DNA of 64,000 nucleotides from Hymenobacter ruricola (GCF_015694525.1 NZ_JADQDM010000007.1:186001-250000), one strand, 5' to 3'; numbered from the stretch's first letter, positions 17,564-26,924 are shown. The notes: a model not told the origin generated them from the letters alone. Program-made: numbers and translations.

Positions 17564-17895
17564 AACGCAAAAACAAGCCTGTGAGTAATTAAATAAGGTT
17601 TTTACTCAGTTTAAGGCTGCTAATTAGTGTCCGGCCTGATTTCTAAAATGGTGTAAAGACAAAACGTCAGTCCTGCATCGGCGGGACGAAGAGCCAACAG
17701 CAACAAGCTGACCTAAGAAATCAATTTGGTGAAAGGTGCTCCCAACTCCATCCGCGCTGGCCCCTGACCGGGCGGCTATGGATGGCGACGAACTGGCCTC
17801 GAACCCTAGCCTGGGGAATGATGCGGAAATGTTGAACACTCACACCCAAGGTTGTGTACCCTCACCAACGTGGCGGCTTTTGTACCTTTGCAATT

Positions 17896-18333
17896 GTGCA
17901 ACCCTCCCGCCTTCGTCGCTGCTTCTGCCTGCTGCTGGCCGTGCTGGTGCTCATCACCTCGGTGGGCCTCACGGTGCAGCGGCTCACCTGCCGCATGAGC
18001 GGGCGGAGCACCGTGGCCGTGTCGGTGGCGGGGCCCGCCGACTTGCGTGGTTGCACCGGCGAAGCGGCCCCGGCCACCCCGACGGCCAAAGACAACTGCT
18101 GCGATTTCAGCAAGCAGCTGCACAAGCTTTCCGCGCCGGCCCACGAGCTGGCGGCCAAAATTCTGGTGCCGGCGCCGCTGCTGGCCGTGCCGGTGCCCGT
18201 TTCTACCTGGGCCGCGCCGGTGGAACGGCCCAGCCTGCGTGCCAGCGCCCCTCGCTGGTTTGCGGCCGATGCGTCGCCCCCGCCCAAGGGCGGACGCGGG
18301 CTGCTGGTGCTGGTTTGTAAGCTGGTGGTTTAG
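17896..18333 (+). CDS. Short Cys-rich membrane-anchored protein, HYC_CC_PP-like
   Basis: About 145 aa from a GTG start: a basic start (QPSRLRRCFC), one hydrophobic helix (LLLAVLVLITSVGLTV), then LTCRMSG, a CTG and a DNCCDFSKQLHKLSAP segment. This Cys pattern resembles the small Bacteroidota HYC_CC_PP proteins found beside metal-uptake TonB receptors. The frame is open from an ATG at 17854, but a TACCTTTG box at 17883-17890 would place transcription start almost at the GTG at 17896, so that start is preferred. It is followed by a TonB receptor and an HMA protein, which suggests a metal (possibly copper) module. The function is not known. Confidence 0.55.
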   Translation: MQPSRLRRCFCLLLAVLVLITSVGLTVQRLTCRMSGRSTVAVSVAGPADLRGCTGEAAPATPTAKDNCCDFSKQLHKLSAPAHELAAKILVPAPLLAVPVPVSTWAAPVERPSLRASAPRWFAADASPPPKGGRGLLVLVCKLVV

Positions 18334-18428
18334 GCGTTCTGAAAAGCTGGGCCTTCCCTTGGGCAGGCGCTGGGCCCGTCGTGCCAAATCGGGCCGAAGT
18401 TTTCAGAATGCCTTAACTTACAGAACTT

Positions 18429-20804
18429 ATGAAACCTATCCGCGGGGCTTTCCCGCTGCTTTTCGCTTTTCTGACCGGAGCTTTTGCGCTTCGCCCCCAA
18501 TGGGTGCGGGCCCAAACGGCCACCATTGCGCCGGTGCGAGGCGAAATCACTGAAGCCGGCAAGGCCACTCCCCTGCCCGGCGCCCTGCTGCGCTGGCTCC
18601 CCGACGCGCCCGATGCCAACGCGCCGGTCATCACGGCCACGGCGGATGCCGGGGGGCATTTCGTGATAACCCGGCCCGCGCGGGCCGCTTCCCGCCTCGT
18701 GGTGCAGGCCCTGGGCTACCGCCCCGATACAGTGGCCGTAGCCGCGACCGGGGCACCCTATTTGCGGGTGGCCCTGCGCCCCGGCCAGGAGTTGGGCGAG
18801 GTGACGGTGACGGCCCGTACCCTCTCCTACTCGGCCCTGACGCCGGCCAACGTGCAGGTCATTTCGAGCCGCGACCTCACCAAATCGGCCTGCTGCAACC
18901 TGGCCGAAAGCTTCGAAACCAACGCCTCGGTGGAGGTCACGACGTCGGACGCCGTGTCGGGGGCCAAGCAGATTCAGCTGCTGGGCCTGGACGGCAGCTA
19001 CTCCCTGCTGACGGTGGACAACCAGCCGGCCCTGCGGGGCCTGGCCGCCCCCTACCGGCTGGGCTACCTGGCCGGCCCTTGGATTGACAACATCGAAATC
19101 ATCAAGGGCACGGGCTCGGTGGTGAACGGCTACGAAGCCATTTCGGGGCAGGTGAACGTGAAGCTGAAGGAGCCCGAGAAAACCGACCAGCTGCTGTTCA
19201 ACGCCTATGCCAACGACCTGGGCAAGTTTGACGTCAACCTGAACACGTCGGCCCGCCTGAGCCCGAAATGGAGCACGGTGCTGCTGCTGCACTCCGACCA
19301 CCTGGGCAACCGCGTGGACCGCAACCAGGACGGCTTTCTGGACCTGCCGCTGGCCACGCAGTTCAACGCCTTCAACAAGTGGAAGTACCAGTCCGGGCAC
19401 GGCGTGGTGAGCGAAGTAGGCCTGGGCGCCCTGCGCGAAACCCGGCAGGGCGGCCAGATGGGCTTCCGTGACGGCGGCGAGGCCGCTTACCTGGCTAACT
19501 ATGGCACCACCCAGGCCACCACGCGCTACACCGGCTACGCCAAAACCTCCTACACCTGGCCCAGCCGTCCCTACCAAAGCCTGGGCCTGCTGCTGAGCGG
19601 CACCAGCCACGACTTTACCTCGCGCTACTCCTACGGCTACGATACGTACGACTACGAGCCCAACCTGCCGCCCGTCGCGACCACCACCCGCACCCTGCGC
19701 GACTACGACGGCACGCAGCGCACCGGCCTGGGCACGCTGCTGTTTCAGAGCGCCATCGGCAACACGGCGCACGTGTACCGGGCGGGGCTGAGCTTTCTCT
19801 ACGATGACTACCGGGAGCGGCTGACCGCGGGGCGCACCTATTTGTTTGATGCGCCCTTGGAGAATTTTGCCCGGCGCGAACTGGTGCCCGGCGCCTTTGC
19901 CGAATACACCTACCAGAACAGCCGCAACCTGACGGTAGTGGCCGGCCTGCGCGCCGACCGCCACAACCTGTTCGGCTGGCAGGTGACGCCGCGCCTCAAC
20001 CTGAAGTACGACGCCGCCAAAAACACGGTGCTGCGCCTGGCCGCCGGCCGCGGCTTCCGCGTGGCCAACCCCATTGCCGACAACGCGGCCCTGCTGGCCA
20101 GCGCCCGGCAGTTCAACATCAGCCCCGCCCTGCGGCCCGAGCGCGCCTGGAACCTGGGCGGCAGCGCCACGCAGTACTTCAGCGCGCTGGGCCGGCCGGC
20201 CACGCTGGTGGTCGACTACTACCATACCGAATTCGACAACCAAGTGGTGGCCGACACCTACACCGCGCCGCGCTACGTGCTCATCGACAACCTGGCGCCC
20301 GGCGGCCGCTCCTTCGCCCGCAGCCTGCAGGCCGAGCTGCAGCTGGAACCCCTGAAGGGCCTACAAGTGAAGGGCGCCTACAAATACCTCGACGTGCGCA
20401 CCACCTACGACGGCGTGCTCCTGCCCAAGCCCCTCACGCCCAAGCACCGCGGCTTCCTGAACCTGGGCTACGCCAGCGCTTTCGATAAATGGCGGGCCGA
20501 TGCGACGGTGCAGTGGTTTGGGCAGCGGCCGATGGCCCACATCAGCAGCACGCACGCGCACGGCGCCGGGCAGGAATACTCGCCCGAAGTGTCGCCGCGC
20601 TACGCCCTGCTCAACGCCCAACTCACCCGCGGCTTCAAGCGGCTGGACGTGTACGCGGGCGTGGAAAACCTGACCAATTACCGCCAGGACAATCCCATCG
20701 ACAGCGCGGCCAACCCCTTCGGGCCCAACTTCGACGCGGCCATGTCGTGGGGGCCGGTGTATGGCCGGCTCACTTACCTGGGCCTGCGCTACCGCATTGA
20801 GTAG
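18429..20804 (+). CDS. TonB-dependent outer membrane receptor with CarboxypepD_reg-like N-terminus
   Basis: The 791-aa product has a signal peptide (about 1-25, ending AQT), an immunoglobulin-like carboxypeptidase-regulatory domain (about 35-115), a plug domain (about 125-245, starting near GEVTVTARTLSYSA), and a 22-strand-type beta-barrel ending in an aromatic-rich strand (GRLTYLGLRYRIE). The plug contains KSACCNLAESFETN, a Cys-containing variant seen in receptors beside heavy-metal genes. Such receptors import substrates with energy from TonB-ExbBD. The next gene encodes a secreted HMA metal-binding protein, so the substrate is inferred to be a metal ion or its chelate rather than a glycan. 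There is no SusD partner. Confidence 0.9.
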   Translation: MKPIRGAFPLLFAFLTGAFALRPQWVRAQTATIAPVRGEITEAGKATPLPGALLRWLPDAPDANAPVITATADAGGHFVITRPARAASRLVVQALGYRPDTVAVAATGAPYLRVALRPGQELGEVTVTARTLSYSALTPANVQVISSRDLTKSACCNLAESFETNASVEVTTSDAVSGAKQIQLLGLDGSYSLLTVDNQPALRGLAAPYRLGYLAGPWIDNIEIIKGTGSVVNGYEAISGQVNVKLKEPEKTDQLLFNAYANDLGKFDVNLNTSARLSPKWSTVLLLHSDHLGNRVDRNQDGFLDLPLATQFNAFNKWKYQSGHGVVSEVGLGALRETRQGGQMGFRDGGEAAYLANYGTTQATTRYTGYAKTSYTWPSRPYQSLGLLLSGTSHDFTSRYSYGYDTYDYEPNLPPVATTTRTLRDYDGTQRTGLGTLLFQSAIGNTAHVYRAGLSFLYDDYRERLTAGRTYLFDAPLENFARRELVPGAFAEYTYQNSRNLTVVAGLRADRHNLFGWQVTPRLNLKYDAAKNTVLRLAAGRGFRVANPIADNAALLASARQFNISPALRPERAWNLGGSATQYFSALGRPATLVVDYYHTEFDNQVVADTYTAPRYVLIDNLAPGGRSFARSLQAELQLEPLKGLQVKGAYKYLDVRTTYDGVLLPKPLTPKHRGFLNLGYASAFDKWRADATVQWFGQRPMAHISSTHAHGAGQEYSPEVSPRYALLNAQLTRGFKRLDVYAGVENLTNYRQDNPIDSAANPFGPNFDAAMSWGPVYGRLTYLGLRYRIE

Positions 20805-20874
20805 CCAAAGCCCGTCTTTTTTGATTTTTTCGGCAGCAATTTTGTTATCGCTGCCTCACCCAAGCATCATTCCT

Positions 20875-21246
20875 ATGAAATTCCTCCTCGTGCTGCCGTT
20901 GCTGGCCTTGCTGAGCTTCTCGCCTACCGCCCAGGCCCAAACCGGCCCCGTGGCTTCGGCCAAAACCGCCAACGTTGTCACCACGCAGTTCAAGACGTCG
21001 GCCGTTTGCGATATGTGCAAAGCGCGCCTTGAAAAGAGCCTGGCTTATGAGAAAGGCGTGCAGTCGGCCGTGCTCGACGTGCCCAGCAAAGTGCTCACCG
21101 TGACCTATAAAGCCGACAAAACCACGCCAGCCGCCCTGCGCACCGCCGTACAAAAAACCGGCTACGATGCCGACGACCAGACCGCCGACGCCCGCGCCTA
21201 CAACCGCCTGCCCGATTGCTGCAAGAAAACCAACGCGGTGCACTAA
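20875..21246 (+). CDS. Secreted heavy-metal-associated (HMA) domain protein
   Basis: The 123-aa product has a signal peptide (about residues 1-21, ending AQA) and one HMA ferredoxin-like domain (about 38-105) with the metal motif CDMCKARLEKSL, a CxxC copy of the MxCxxC loop. It ends with a second Cys pair (DCCKKT). The frame runs upstream to 20761 but that part overlaps the receptor gene; the ATG at 20875 gives a clean signal peptide. It sits 70 bp after the TonB receptor on the same strand. A role as a periplasmic metal chaperone or sensor is inferred from the domain and neighbour. Confidence 0.85.
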   Translation: MKFLLVLPLLALLSFSPTAQAQTGPVASAKTANVVTTQFKTSAVCDMCKARLEKSLAYEKGVQSAVLDVPSKVLTVTYKADKTTPAALRTAVQKTGYDADDQTADARAYNRLPDCCKKTNAVH

Positions 21247-21270
21247 ACATCCTATTTCCTAAAATAAATA

Positions 21271-21301
21271 AGCCTGCTCCAAACAGAAGCAGGCTTTTTA
21301 T
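21271..21301. terminator. Bidirectional terminator between the HMA gene and crtW
   Basis: Inverted repeat AGCCTGCT (21271-21278) and AGCAGGCT (21288-21295), followed by TTTTTA on the plus strand and, on the minus strand, by an AT-rich run. It lies between two convergent genes and would serve both. Confidence 0.8.
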
Positions 21302-22035
21302 TTCGATTTCCAGAGCCGCCACCACGGCAGATAGGGCTGGTCGTGGTGCTCGTAGTGGTACCCAAAGAAGTAGCAGCTCACGAAGGCCCATAAGTGGTGC
21401 CGGAACTGGCTGCGCGACTTGTGGGGGTTGTCGGGCGCGTGCTCGCCACGGTGGGGCAAATAGGTGCCGAAAAAAAACAGCTGGAACGTAGCCAGGATGG
21501 CGGGTATCATCCAGAAAGCAATGACGTTGGCCTGCAAGAAAAACAGCTTCAACACGTTGTAGGTGGCGGCCATCAGCAGCACCTGCCACCACGTCACGTA
21601 GTTCCAGGCGAAGCGCAGAAACCAGGGCAGGAAGCCGGGGTGGCGGCCGTCATGAAAATCGGGGTCGTCCTGGGTGCCCACGTGGCGGTGGTGGGCGTGG
21701 TGCTTGGGCAGCTGGCCCGGGAACCAGTTGTAGGCAAAAAGACCGGCCGCCACGGTGCCAATGGCGTTGTTGAGGCGCTTGTTGGGGCTTACGAGGCCGT
21801 GCATGGCATCGTGCGCCGTGATGAAGAGGCCGGTGTAGAGGTGCGTTTGGAGCAGCACCAGCAGGTAGGGCGCAGGGCTGCGCCAGTTGGGCGCGTACCC
21901 GGCCAGCAAAAAGCCCAGCAGCGTGGCCCAGGCCGCCCCCACCGCCGCCGCTACTGCCACCCCTTTCAGGCCCAGCGGCGCCGGCGCTACCCGGCGGGAA
22001 GCAAGCGAAGCCGGCGGGTGAAGAGCGGTTTGCAT
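21298..22035 (-). CDS. crtW: Beta-carotene 4-ketolase (CrtW type)
   Basis: CrtW puts keto groups on the beta-ionone rings of carotenoids in the membrane, using a di-iron centre and oxygen. The 245-aa product has four or so hydrophobic segments and the histidine boxes of the family: HDAMHG (about residue 74), KHHAHHRHVG (about 110), FGTYLPHRGEH (about 189) and YFFGYHYEHH (about 223). It is the last gene of the carotenoid block, 31 bp after ispH. With crtZ at 28.6 kb it implies ketocarotenoid (red) pigments of the canthaxanthin/astaxanthin or flexixanthin kind. Confidence 0.93.
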   Translation of the reverse strand: MQTALHPPASLASRRVAPAPLGLKGVAVAAAVGAAWATLLGFLLAGYAPNWRSPAPYLLVLLQTHLYTGLFITAHDAMHGLVSPNKRLNNAIGTVAAGLFAYNWFPGQLPKHHAHHRHVGTQDDPDFHDGRHPGFLPWFLRFAWNYVTWWQVLLMAATYNVLKLFFLQANVIAFWMIPAILATFQLFFFGTYLPHRGEHAPDNPHKSRSQFRHHLWAFVSCYFFGYHYEHHDQPYLPWWRLWKSK

Positions 22036-22066
22036 GGGCAGATAGACCTAAGCCAGGGCGGCGAAA

Positions 22067-22918
22067 CTATAGACTCAGCAACTGGTCGCGCACCTGCTCC
22101 ATCAGCCACATGGGCGTGCTGGTGGCCCCGCAAATGCCCACCGACTGGCCCGGCCGGAACCAGTCGGCCTGAATTTCGCCCACGTTCGAGATGAAATGCG
22201 TTTGCGGGTTGGTTTCGAGGCACACCTGGTAGAGCACCTTGCCATTCGAGCTTTTGGTGCCCGAGACAAACACAATCTGGTCGAACTGCGCGGCGAAGCG
22301 CCGCAGGTCCTTGTCACGGTTGCTCACCTGCCGGCAGATGGTGTCGTTGGCGTTCACCTGGTAGCCGCGCCCCTCCAGCTGGTTCTTGATGTTGTAGAAG
22401 CTGTTGGTGCTCTTGGTGGTCTGGCTGTAGAGGGTGATGTTTTCGGGCAGCTCGTGGCGCAACAGCTCGTCGAGGTTCTCAAACACCACGGCGTCGCCGC
22501 CGGTCTGGCCCAGCAGGCCCAGCACTTCGGCGTGGCCGTGCTTGCCGTAGATGAAGATTTTCTCCTTGCGGTCGTAACTGGCCTTGATGCGGTTTTGCAG
22601 CTTGAGCACCACCGGGCAGCTGGCGTCAATCAGCGTGAGGTTGTTTTCCATGGCCATCTGGTAGGTGGCCGGGGGCTCGCCGTGGGCCCGGATGAGCACG
22701 GCCTCGTTGCGCAGCTCGGCCAGCCGCTCGTGGCAGATGATGCGCAGGCCGCGGGCTTCCAGGCGCTGCACTTCTTCGTCGTTGTGCACGATGTCGCCCA
22801 GGCAATAGAGGTAGCCTTGCTCGTCGAGCAGGTCTTCGGCCATTTGAATGGCGTAAATCACGCCGAAGCAAAAGCCGGAGTTGGGGTCGATGCGGACGCT
22901 GAGGTGCAAGTGGGGCAT
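22067..22918 (-). CDS. ispH: 4-hydroxy-3-methylbut-2-enyl diphosphate reductase
   Basis: IspH makes IPP and DMAPP, the last step of the MEP isoprenoid pathway, with a [4Fe-4S] cluster. The 283-aa product has the three cluster cysteines: C17 (SGFCFGV), C101 (DASCPVV) and C195 (NDTICRQ), plus the RAHGEPP motif (about residue 77) and the TKSSNG region. It is cotranscribed with carotenoid genes, feeding them with C5 units. Confidence 0.96.
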   Translation of the reverse strand: MPHLHLSVRIDPNSGFCFGVIYAIQMAEDLLDEQGYLYCLGDIVHNDEEVQRLEARGLRIICHERLAELRNEAVLIRAHGEPPATYQMAMENNLTLIDASCPVVLKLQNRIKASYDRKEKIFIYGKHGHAEVLGLLGQTGGDAVVFENLDELLRHELPENITLYSQTTKSTNSFYNIKNQLEGRGYQVNANDTICRQVSNRDKDLRRFAAQFDQIVFVSGTKSSNGKVLYQVCLETNPQTHFISNVGEIQADWFRPGQSVGICGATSTPMWLMEQVRDQLLSL

Positions 22919-23021
22919 ACGTCAGGACAAACCGCGAAAGCACGGTTAAGGTTGTGACCGCCGGTCACGTTTTCGGCAGCAGCCAAAAGCTACGTCAGAA
23001 CCGCGCAAACCGGTTTTTGGT

Positions 23022-23618
23022 TTACTCGGCCACGCGGTTCAGGCGCTGGGCCTGCTCGTCGCTCACGTGGCCGCGGTTCACCAAAAAGTGGCGCACCGTG
23101 CGAAAGGCTTCGGCGTCCAGCCCCGACTTGGGATGGGCCAAGGCGGCATTGAGCAGCAGCTCTTTGTCTTCGTCCACGTGCTTGCTCAGGCCGAGGAAGG
23201 CGGGCAGGTTGCTTTCCACCGAAAAGCGCAGGAAGCGGATTTCGGGGTTGTTGGGGTCGAGGCTCACGGCTTGCTCGAAGGTGCGGGCGGCGTCCTGCAC
23301 GTAGGTCAGCTTGTTGAACATCGACGCGTCGCGGGCCCGAATGGCCTCGGCCGCGCCTTTGTAGCCCAGCACCAGCGCGTCGCGGTCCTTGTAGTCGGCC
23401 AGCAGCTTGTAGAATTTCTCGCCGGCGGCTTTGTCGGCGGCGGCCTGCTCGTAGTGGCGGCGGAGGATGGTGGGGTGGAAAGGGGAATCCAAAGCGGCGA
23501 AGGAAAAAGAGAAAGTAAAAGAAGACGGTGCTGCGGCACTCGCCCCGGTGGCCGGCGCGGCGCCCAACGCTACGGGCAGCAGAAACAGGCCCACCCGCCA
23601 TTGAAACAAACTTTTCAT
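23022..23618 (-). CDS. Exported TPR-like protein of unknown function
   Basis: A 198-aa protein with a signal peptide (about residues 1-27) and an alpha-helical body holding at least one TPR-like unit (ARTFEQAVSLDPNNPEIRFLRFSVESNLPAFLG, quoted here only in outline: about residues 112-145). The frame is open to 23690; the ATG at 23618 (MKSLFQWR) gives the proper signal peptide. Similar short TPR proteins often sit beside ispH/crtB in this phylum. It is expected in the periplasm; its role is not known. Confidence 0.72.
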   Translation of the reverse strand: MKSLFQWRVGLFLLPVALGAAPATGASAAAPSSFTFSFSFAALDSPFHPTILRRHYEQAAADKAAGEKFYKLLADYKDRDALVLGYKGAAEAIRARDASMFNKLTYVQDAARTFEQAVSLDPNNPEIRFLRFSVESNLPAFLGLSKHVDEDKELLLNAALAHPKSGLDAEAFRTVRHFLVNRGHVSDEQAQRLNRVAE

Positions 23619-23706
23619 GGGTACAAAACTAGTTTTAGCGGCAACTAATTCACCGGGGCTGGCTACGGGCATACGGCAAACCGCCGCCAACAGCCCACCG
23701 GGCCCG

Positions 23707-24549
23707 TTATAAGCGCGACAGTCGGTAGCGGAAATACGAGCCCAGCAGCAGCAGCACTTTGGTGTTGTCGGGCACGCGCACCCGCTCGCCCAAGATGCGC
23801 GCCGCGGGCAGCTTTTTGATTTTGTAAAACAGCTTCAGGTAGTACACATACGCCAGGTACACGCCCAGCTTGGCCGAGCGCGGCAGCTGCTGAATGCCCA
23901 CGTAAGCCGCCTCAAAATCGGCTTTGATGTCGGCCTCAATCTCGCTTTTGGTGGCGTCGTTGAACCGCTGGTACACCACGCCGGGGAAGTACACGCGGCC
24001 CCGCTCCTCGTAATCGGAACGGATGTCGCGCAGAAAATTCACCTTCTGAAACGCCGCCCCCAGCCGGCAGGCCGGCGCCCGCAGCCGCTCAAACAAGGCC
24101 TGGTCGCCGTCGCAGAAAATGCGCAAACACATCAGCCCCACCACTTCGGCCGAGCCGTAGATGTACTCATTGTACAGGTCGGAGTGGTAGCTCTGGTCTT
24201 CCAAATCGAGCGCCATGCTGTGCAGAAACGCCTCAATAAACTCGCGGTCGATGCCGTAGCGCCGCACCACGTGCTGGAACGCGTGCAGCACCGGGTTAAA
24301 ACTCAGGCCGGCATCGAGCGCCTCGTAAGTCTGGCGCCGGAAGTCGGCCAGCAGCGCCGCCTTGTCGTGCTCATGAAAGGTATCCACAATTTCATCGGCC
24401 CAGCGCACAAACCCATACACGGCGTACACGGGCAGGTGCAGCCGCTCGTCGAGCGTGCGAATGCCCAGCGTGAACGAGGTGCTGTAGCGCCCGGTGATGA
24501 GCTTGCTGCACGCCAGGCTGGTGTCGGTGAAGAGTTTAACGTGGTCCAT
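23707..24549 (-). CDS. crtB: Phytoene synthase
   Basis: CrtB joins two geranylgeranyl diphosphates to phytoene, the first committed carotenoid step. The 280-aa all-helical product has the two Asp-rich sites for diphosphate: RWADEIVDTF (about residue 49) and FLRDIRSDYEERGRVYFP (about 170). Length and motifs are typical. The upstream gene is crtI, separated by a palindromic repeat. No GGPP synthase is in the window. Confidence 0.96.
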   Translation of the reverse strand: MDHVKLFTDTSLACSKLITGRYSTSFTLGIRTLDERLHLPVYAVYGFVRWADEIVDTFHEHDKAALLADFRRQTYEALDAGLSFNPVLHAFQHVVRRYGIDREFIEAFLHSMALDLEDQSYHSDLYNEYIYGSAEVVGLMCLRIFCDGDQALFERLRAPACRLGAAFQKVNFLRDIRSDYEERGRVYFPGVVYQRFNDATKSEIEADIKADFEAAYVGIQQLPRSAKLGVYLAYVYYLKLFYKIKKLPAARILGERVRVPDNTKVLLLLGSYFRYRLSRL

Positions 24550-24560
24550 TTTATTGTGTC

Positions 24561-24663
24561 AGCCCGTCATGCCGAGCGCCGCGAAGCATCTTTACCTCAG
24601 TAGTGATTAAAGCTGATGCAACGAAGCGGTAAAGATGCTTCGCGGCGCTCGGCATGACGGGCT
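24561..24663. repeat. Intergenic long palindromic repeat, copy 5 (crtI/crtB)
   Basis: Arms AGCCCGTCATGCCGAGCG and the exact complement at the right end, with long inner arms (CGCGAAGCATCTTTACC and its complement). It overlaps the crtI stop codon by 2 bp and fills the gap before crtB. Confidence 0.85.
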
Positions 24664-26146
24664 ATTTGTTCTCCTTAAGCACTTCGCCCGCCACCACCTG
24701 GCCCGAAATCAGCGAGGGCGGCACGCCCGGCCCGGGCACGGTAAGCTGGCCGGTGAAATACAAATTACCGACTTTTTTGCTCTTCAACGTAGGCTTCAGA
24801 ATGGCCGTCTGCTTCAGCGTGTTAGCTAAACCGTAGGCATTGCCCTTGAAGCTGTGGTAATCGGCCACGAAGTCGCGGTGGGCGTAGCTGCGCTTGAACA
24901 CCACCGCGTCGCGGATGGGGTGGCCGCAGTGCTTTTCCAGCCGGTCCATCAGCAGGTCGTAGTACCGCTCGCGGGTGGCGTCGTCGTCCGTCAGCCCCGG
25001 CGCCACCGGGATGAGCAGAAACAGGTTTTCCTGGCCCGCGGGCGCCACCGCGGGGTCGGTTTTGCTGGGCACCGAAGCGTAGTAGAGCGGCCGGGTGGGC
25101 CACTGCGGCTGCTCGTATATCTCGCGGGCGTGCTGGTTGAGGTCCTCGTCAAAAAACAGGTTGTGATGGCGCAATTTGTCCAGCTTGCGGTTCACGCCGA
25201 GGTAAAACAGCAGGCTCGATGGTGCCATCACGCGGGAGTTCCAGTATTTTTCGTCGTAATGCCGGTATTCGGGTGCCAGTACCTCCTGCTCGATGTGGTG
25301 GTAGTCGGCCCCTGCCACCACGGCATCGGCGGCTACGAAGCCGCTGGCGGTGCGCACGCCGGTGCTGCGGCCGTTTTCCACCACGATTTCGCGCACTTCC
25401 TCGTTGTAACGGATTTCCACGCCCAGCTCTTCGGCCAGGCGCACCATGCCTTCCACAATCTTGTGCATCCCGCCTTTGGGGTACCAGGTGCCCAGCGCTA
25501 AATCGGCGTAGTTCATCAGCGAGTACAGCGCGGGCGTGTTCTCCGAAGTAGCGCCCAGAAACAGGATGGGAAACTCCACCAGCTCCAGCAGGCGCGGGTC
25601 TTTAAAAAAGCGGCGCACGTGCTTGTGCATGCTTTGCAGCACGTCCATGCGCACCATGTCCACGAGCAGCTTGGGGTCGGCAAACTCAAATACCGACCGG
25701 CTCGGCGCGTACACCAGGCGGTTTATCCCAACTTCGTACTTATAAGCGGCCTGCTTCAAGAACTCATCAAGCCGCGCGGCACTGCCCGGCTCGAAGCGCT
25801 CAAACAAGGCCCGCAGCTCGCTCATCCGGGCCGGAATATCCACGGCTTCCGGCCCGCGGAAAACCACCTGGTACGAAGGGTCCAGCCGCTCCAGCTCGTA
25901 GTAGTCAGCCACTTTCTTGCCGAAGCGGGCGAAGTACTTCTCAAACACATCGGGCATCCAGTACCAGCTTGGGCCCATGTCGAAGGTGAAGCCCTGGGCG
26001 CGGAACACGCGGGCCCGGCCGCCGGGGCCTTCGTTTTTTTCAAGCACCGTGACGCGCCAGCCGGCCTGCGCCAAGGTGCTGGCGGCCGCCAGCCCGGCAA
26101 AGCCGGCCCCGATTACAACGGCGTGTTTGGAAGAGGGTGGTTGCAA
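24662..26146 (-). CDS. crtI: Phytoene desaturase
   Basis: CrtI desaturates phytoene stepwise to lycopene with FAD. The 494-aa product has the N-terminal dinucleotide motif VVIGAGFAGLAAASTLA (residues 10-26), the following LEKNEGPGGRARVF, and the C-terminal carotenoid-desaturase signature LYFTGQLTVPGPGVPPSLISG (about 460-480). Length is typical. It is transcribed with crtB. No lycopene cyclase gene is in the block. Confidence 0.96.
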   Translation of the reverse strand: MQPPSSKHAVVIGAGFAGLAAASTLAQAGWRVTVLEKNEGPGGRARVFRAQGFTFDMGPSWYWMPDVFEKYFARFGKKVADYYELERLDPSYQVVFRGPEAVDIPARMSELRALFERFEPGSAARLDEFLKQAAYKYEVGINRLVYAPSRSVFEFADPKLLVDMVRMDVLQSMHKHVRRFFKDPRLLELVEFPILFLGATSENTPALYSLMNYADLALGTWYPKGGMHKIVEGMVRLAEELGVEIRYNEEVREIVVENGRSTGVRTASGFVAADAVVAGADYHHIEQEVLAPEYRHYDEKYWNSRVMAPSSLLFYLGVNRKLDKLRHHNLFFDEDLNQHAREIYEQPQWPTRPLYYASVPSKTDPAVAPAGQENLFLLIPVAPGLTDDDATRERYYDLLMDRLEKHCGHPIRDAVVFKRSYAHRDFVADYHSFKGNAYGLANTLKQTAILKPTLKSKKVGNLYFTGQLTVPGPGVPPSLISGQVVAGEVLKENK

Positions 26147-26179
26147 AGGTGAGTTACTGCTATTCTGGATAAAGGAGAC

Positions 26180-26264
26180 CGTCCTGTCGAGCTTGTCGAG
26201 ACATCTCGCTCGGGATAATTAATTAGTTCAGCACGCGAGATGTCTCGACAAGCTCGACAAGACG
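26180..26264. repeat. Intergenic long palindromic repeat, copy 6 (sigma factor/crtI), variant arms
   Basis: Arms CGTCCTGTCGAGCTTGTCG and the complement at 26264, with GACATCTCGC inner arms, around an AT-rich centre. Same size and placement as the other copies, but the arm sequence is a sub-type (GTCGAGCTTGTCGAG) shared in part with copy 8. Confidence 0.8.
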
Positions 26265-26372
26265 TTCCATGTACGGTGCGCGGTATCATACCCCTGCCCT
26301 TAAAACAAGCCGCCGGCCCCGCGCCGCGGATTGCAGCAACAAGGCCGGCGGCCAGGGAACGACGCCGGGCGC

Positions 26373-26924
26373 CTAGTCTTCAACGGTTTCGGTGGCATCG
26401 GCGGCCGAGGCGCCGACGGGGGCATACACCTGCAAGGCCGCTTTCAAGTCCTTGCGGGCAATGTGAATGCGGTTTTTGACGGTGCCAATGGGGATTTGCA
26501 GCTTCTCGGCAATCTCCATGTACTTGTAGCCGATGTAGTACATCATGAACGGCGTCCGGTAGTCGGTGCCGAGGCTGGAAATGGCCTCGTTGATGTCACG
26601 CACCACGAAATCCGACGTGGCACCGTTGTGGGTGATGTAGTTCTGGTCGGTGTTGAAATACTGGAAATACTCCGTCGAATCAATGTTGGAGCTACGCTTG
26701 GTAATCTTGTTGTAGTTGTTGATGAAGGTGTTGCGCATGATGGTATACAACCACGCCTTCAGGTTGGTACCGGCTTTAAACTTGTCTTTGTTGAGCAGGG
26801 CCTTGAGGAGGGTTTCCTGCACCAAATCCTTGGCATCATCAGCGTCTCGCGTCAAATTCATGGCGGCGGGCCGGAGGGTGAGCGAAATCTTCTGCACTTG
26901 CGAGGTGAATTCTAGCGAAGTCAT
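26373..26924 (-). CDS. ECF-type RNA polymerase sigma factor
   Basis: A 183-aa sigma-70-family protein of the small extracytoplasmic-function kind. Region 2 is at about residues 20-90 (DADDAKDLVQETLLKAL and NLKAWLYTIMRNTFINNYNK) and region 4 at about 115-165 (GYKYMEIAEKLQIPIGTVKNRIHIARKDL, given here as its approximate span). No anti-sigma factor gene is adjacent. It lies between crtI and the MerR/cobalamin regulator on the same strand; in Myxococcus an ECF factor (CarQ) and cobalamin regulators (CarA/CarH) control light-induced carotenogenesis, so a related role is inferred but not shown. Confidence 0.92.
   Translation of the reverse strand: MTSLEFTSQVQKISLTLRPAAMNLTRDADDAKDLVQETLLKALLNKDKFKAGTNLKAWLYTIMRNTFINNYNKITKRSSNIDSTEYFQYFNTDQNYITHNGATSDFVVRDINEAISSLGTDYRTPFMMYYIGYKYMEIAEKLQIPIGTVKNRIHIARKDLKAALQVYAPVGASAADATETVED

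Noticed and set aside
18330..20243. 637-codon minus-strand ORF
   Set aside because: It is antisense to the TonB receptor, which has signal peptide, plug and barrel. The ORF has no domain and biased composition.
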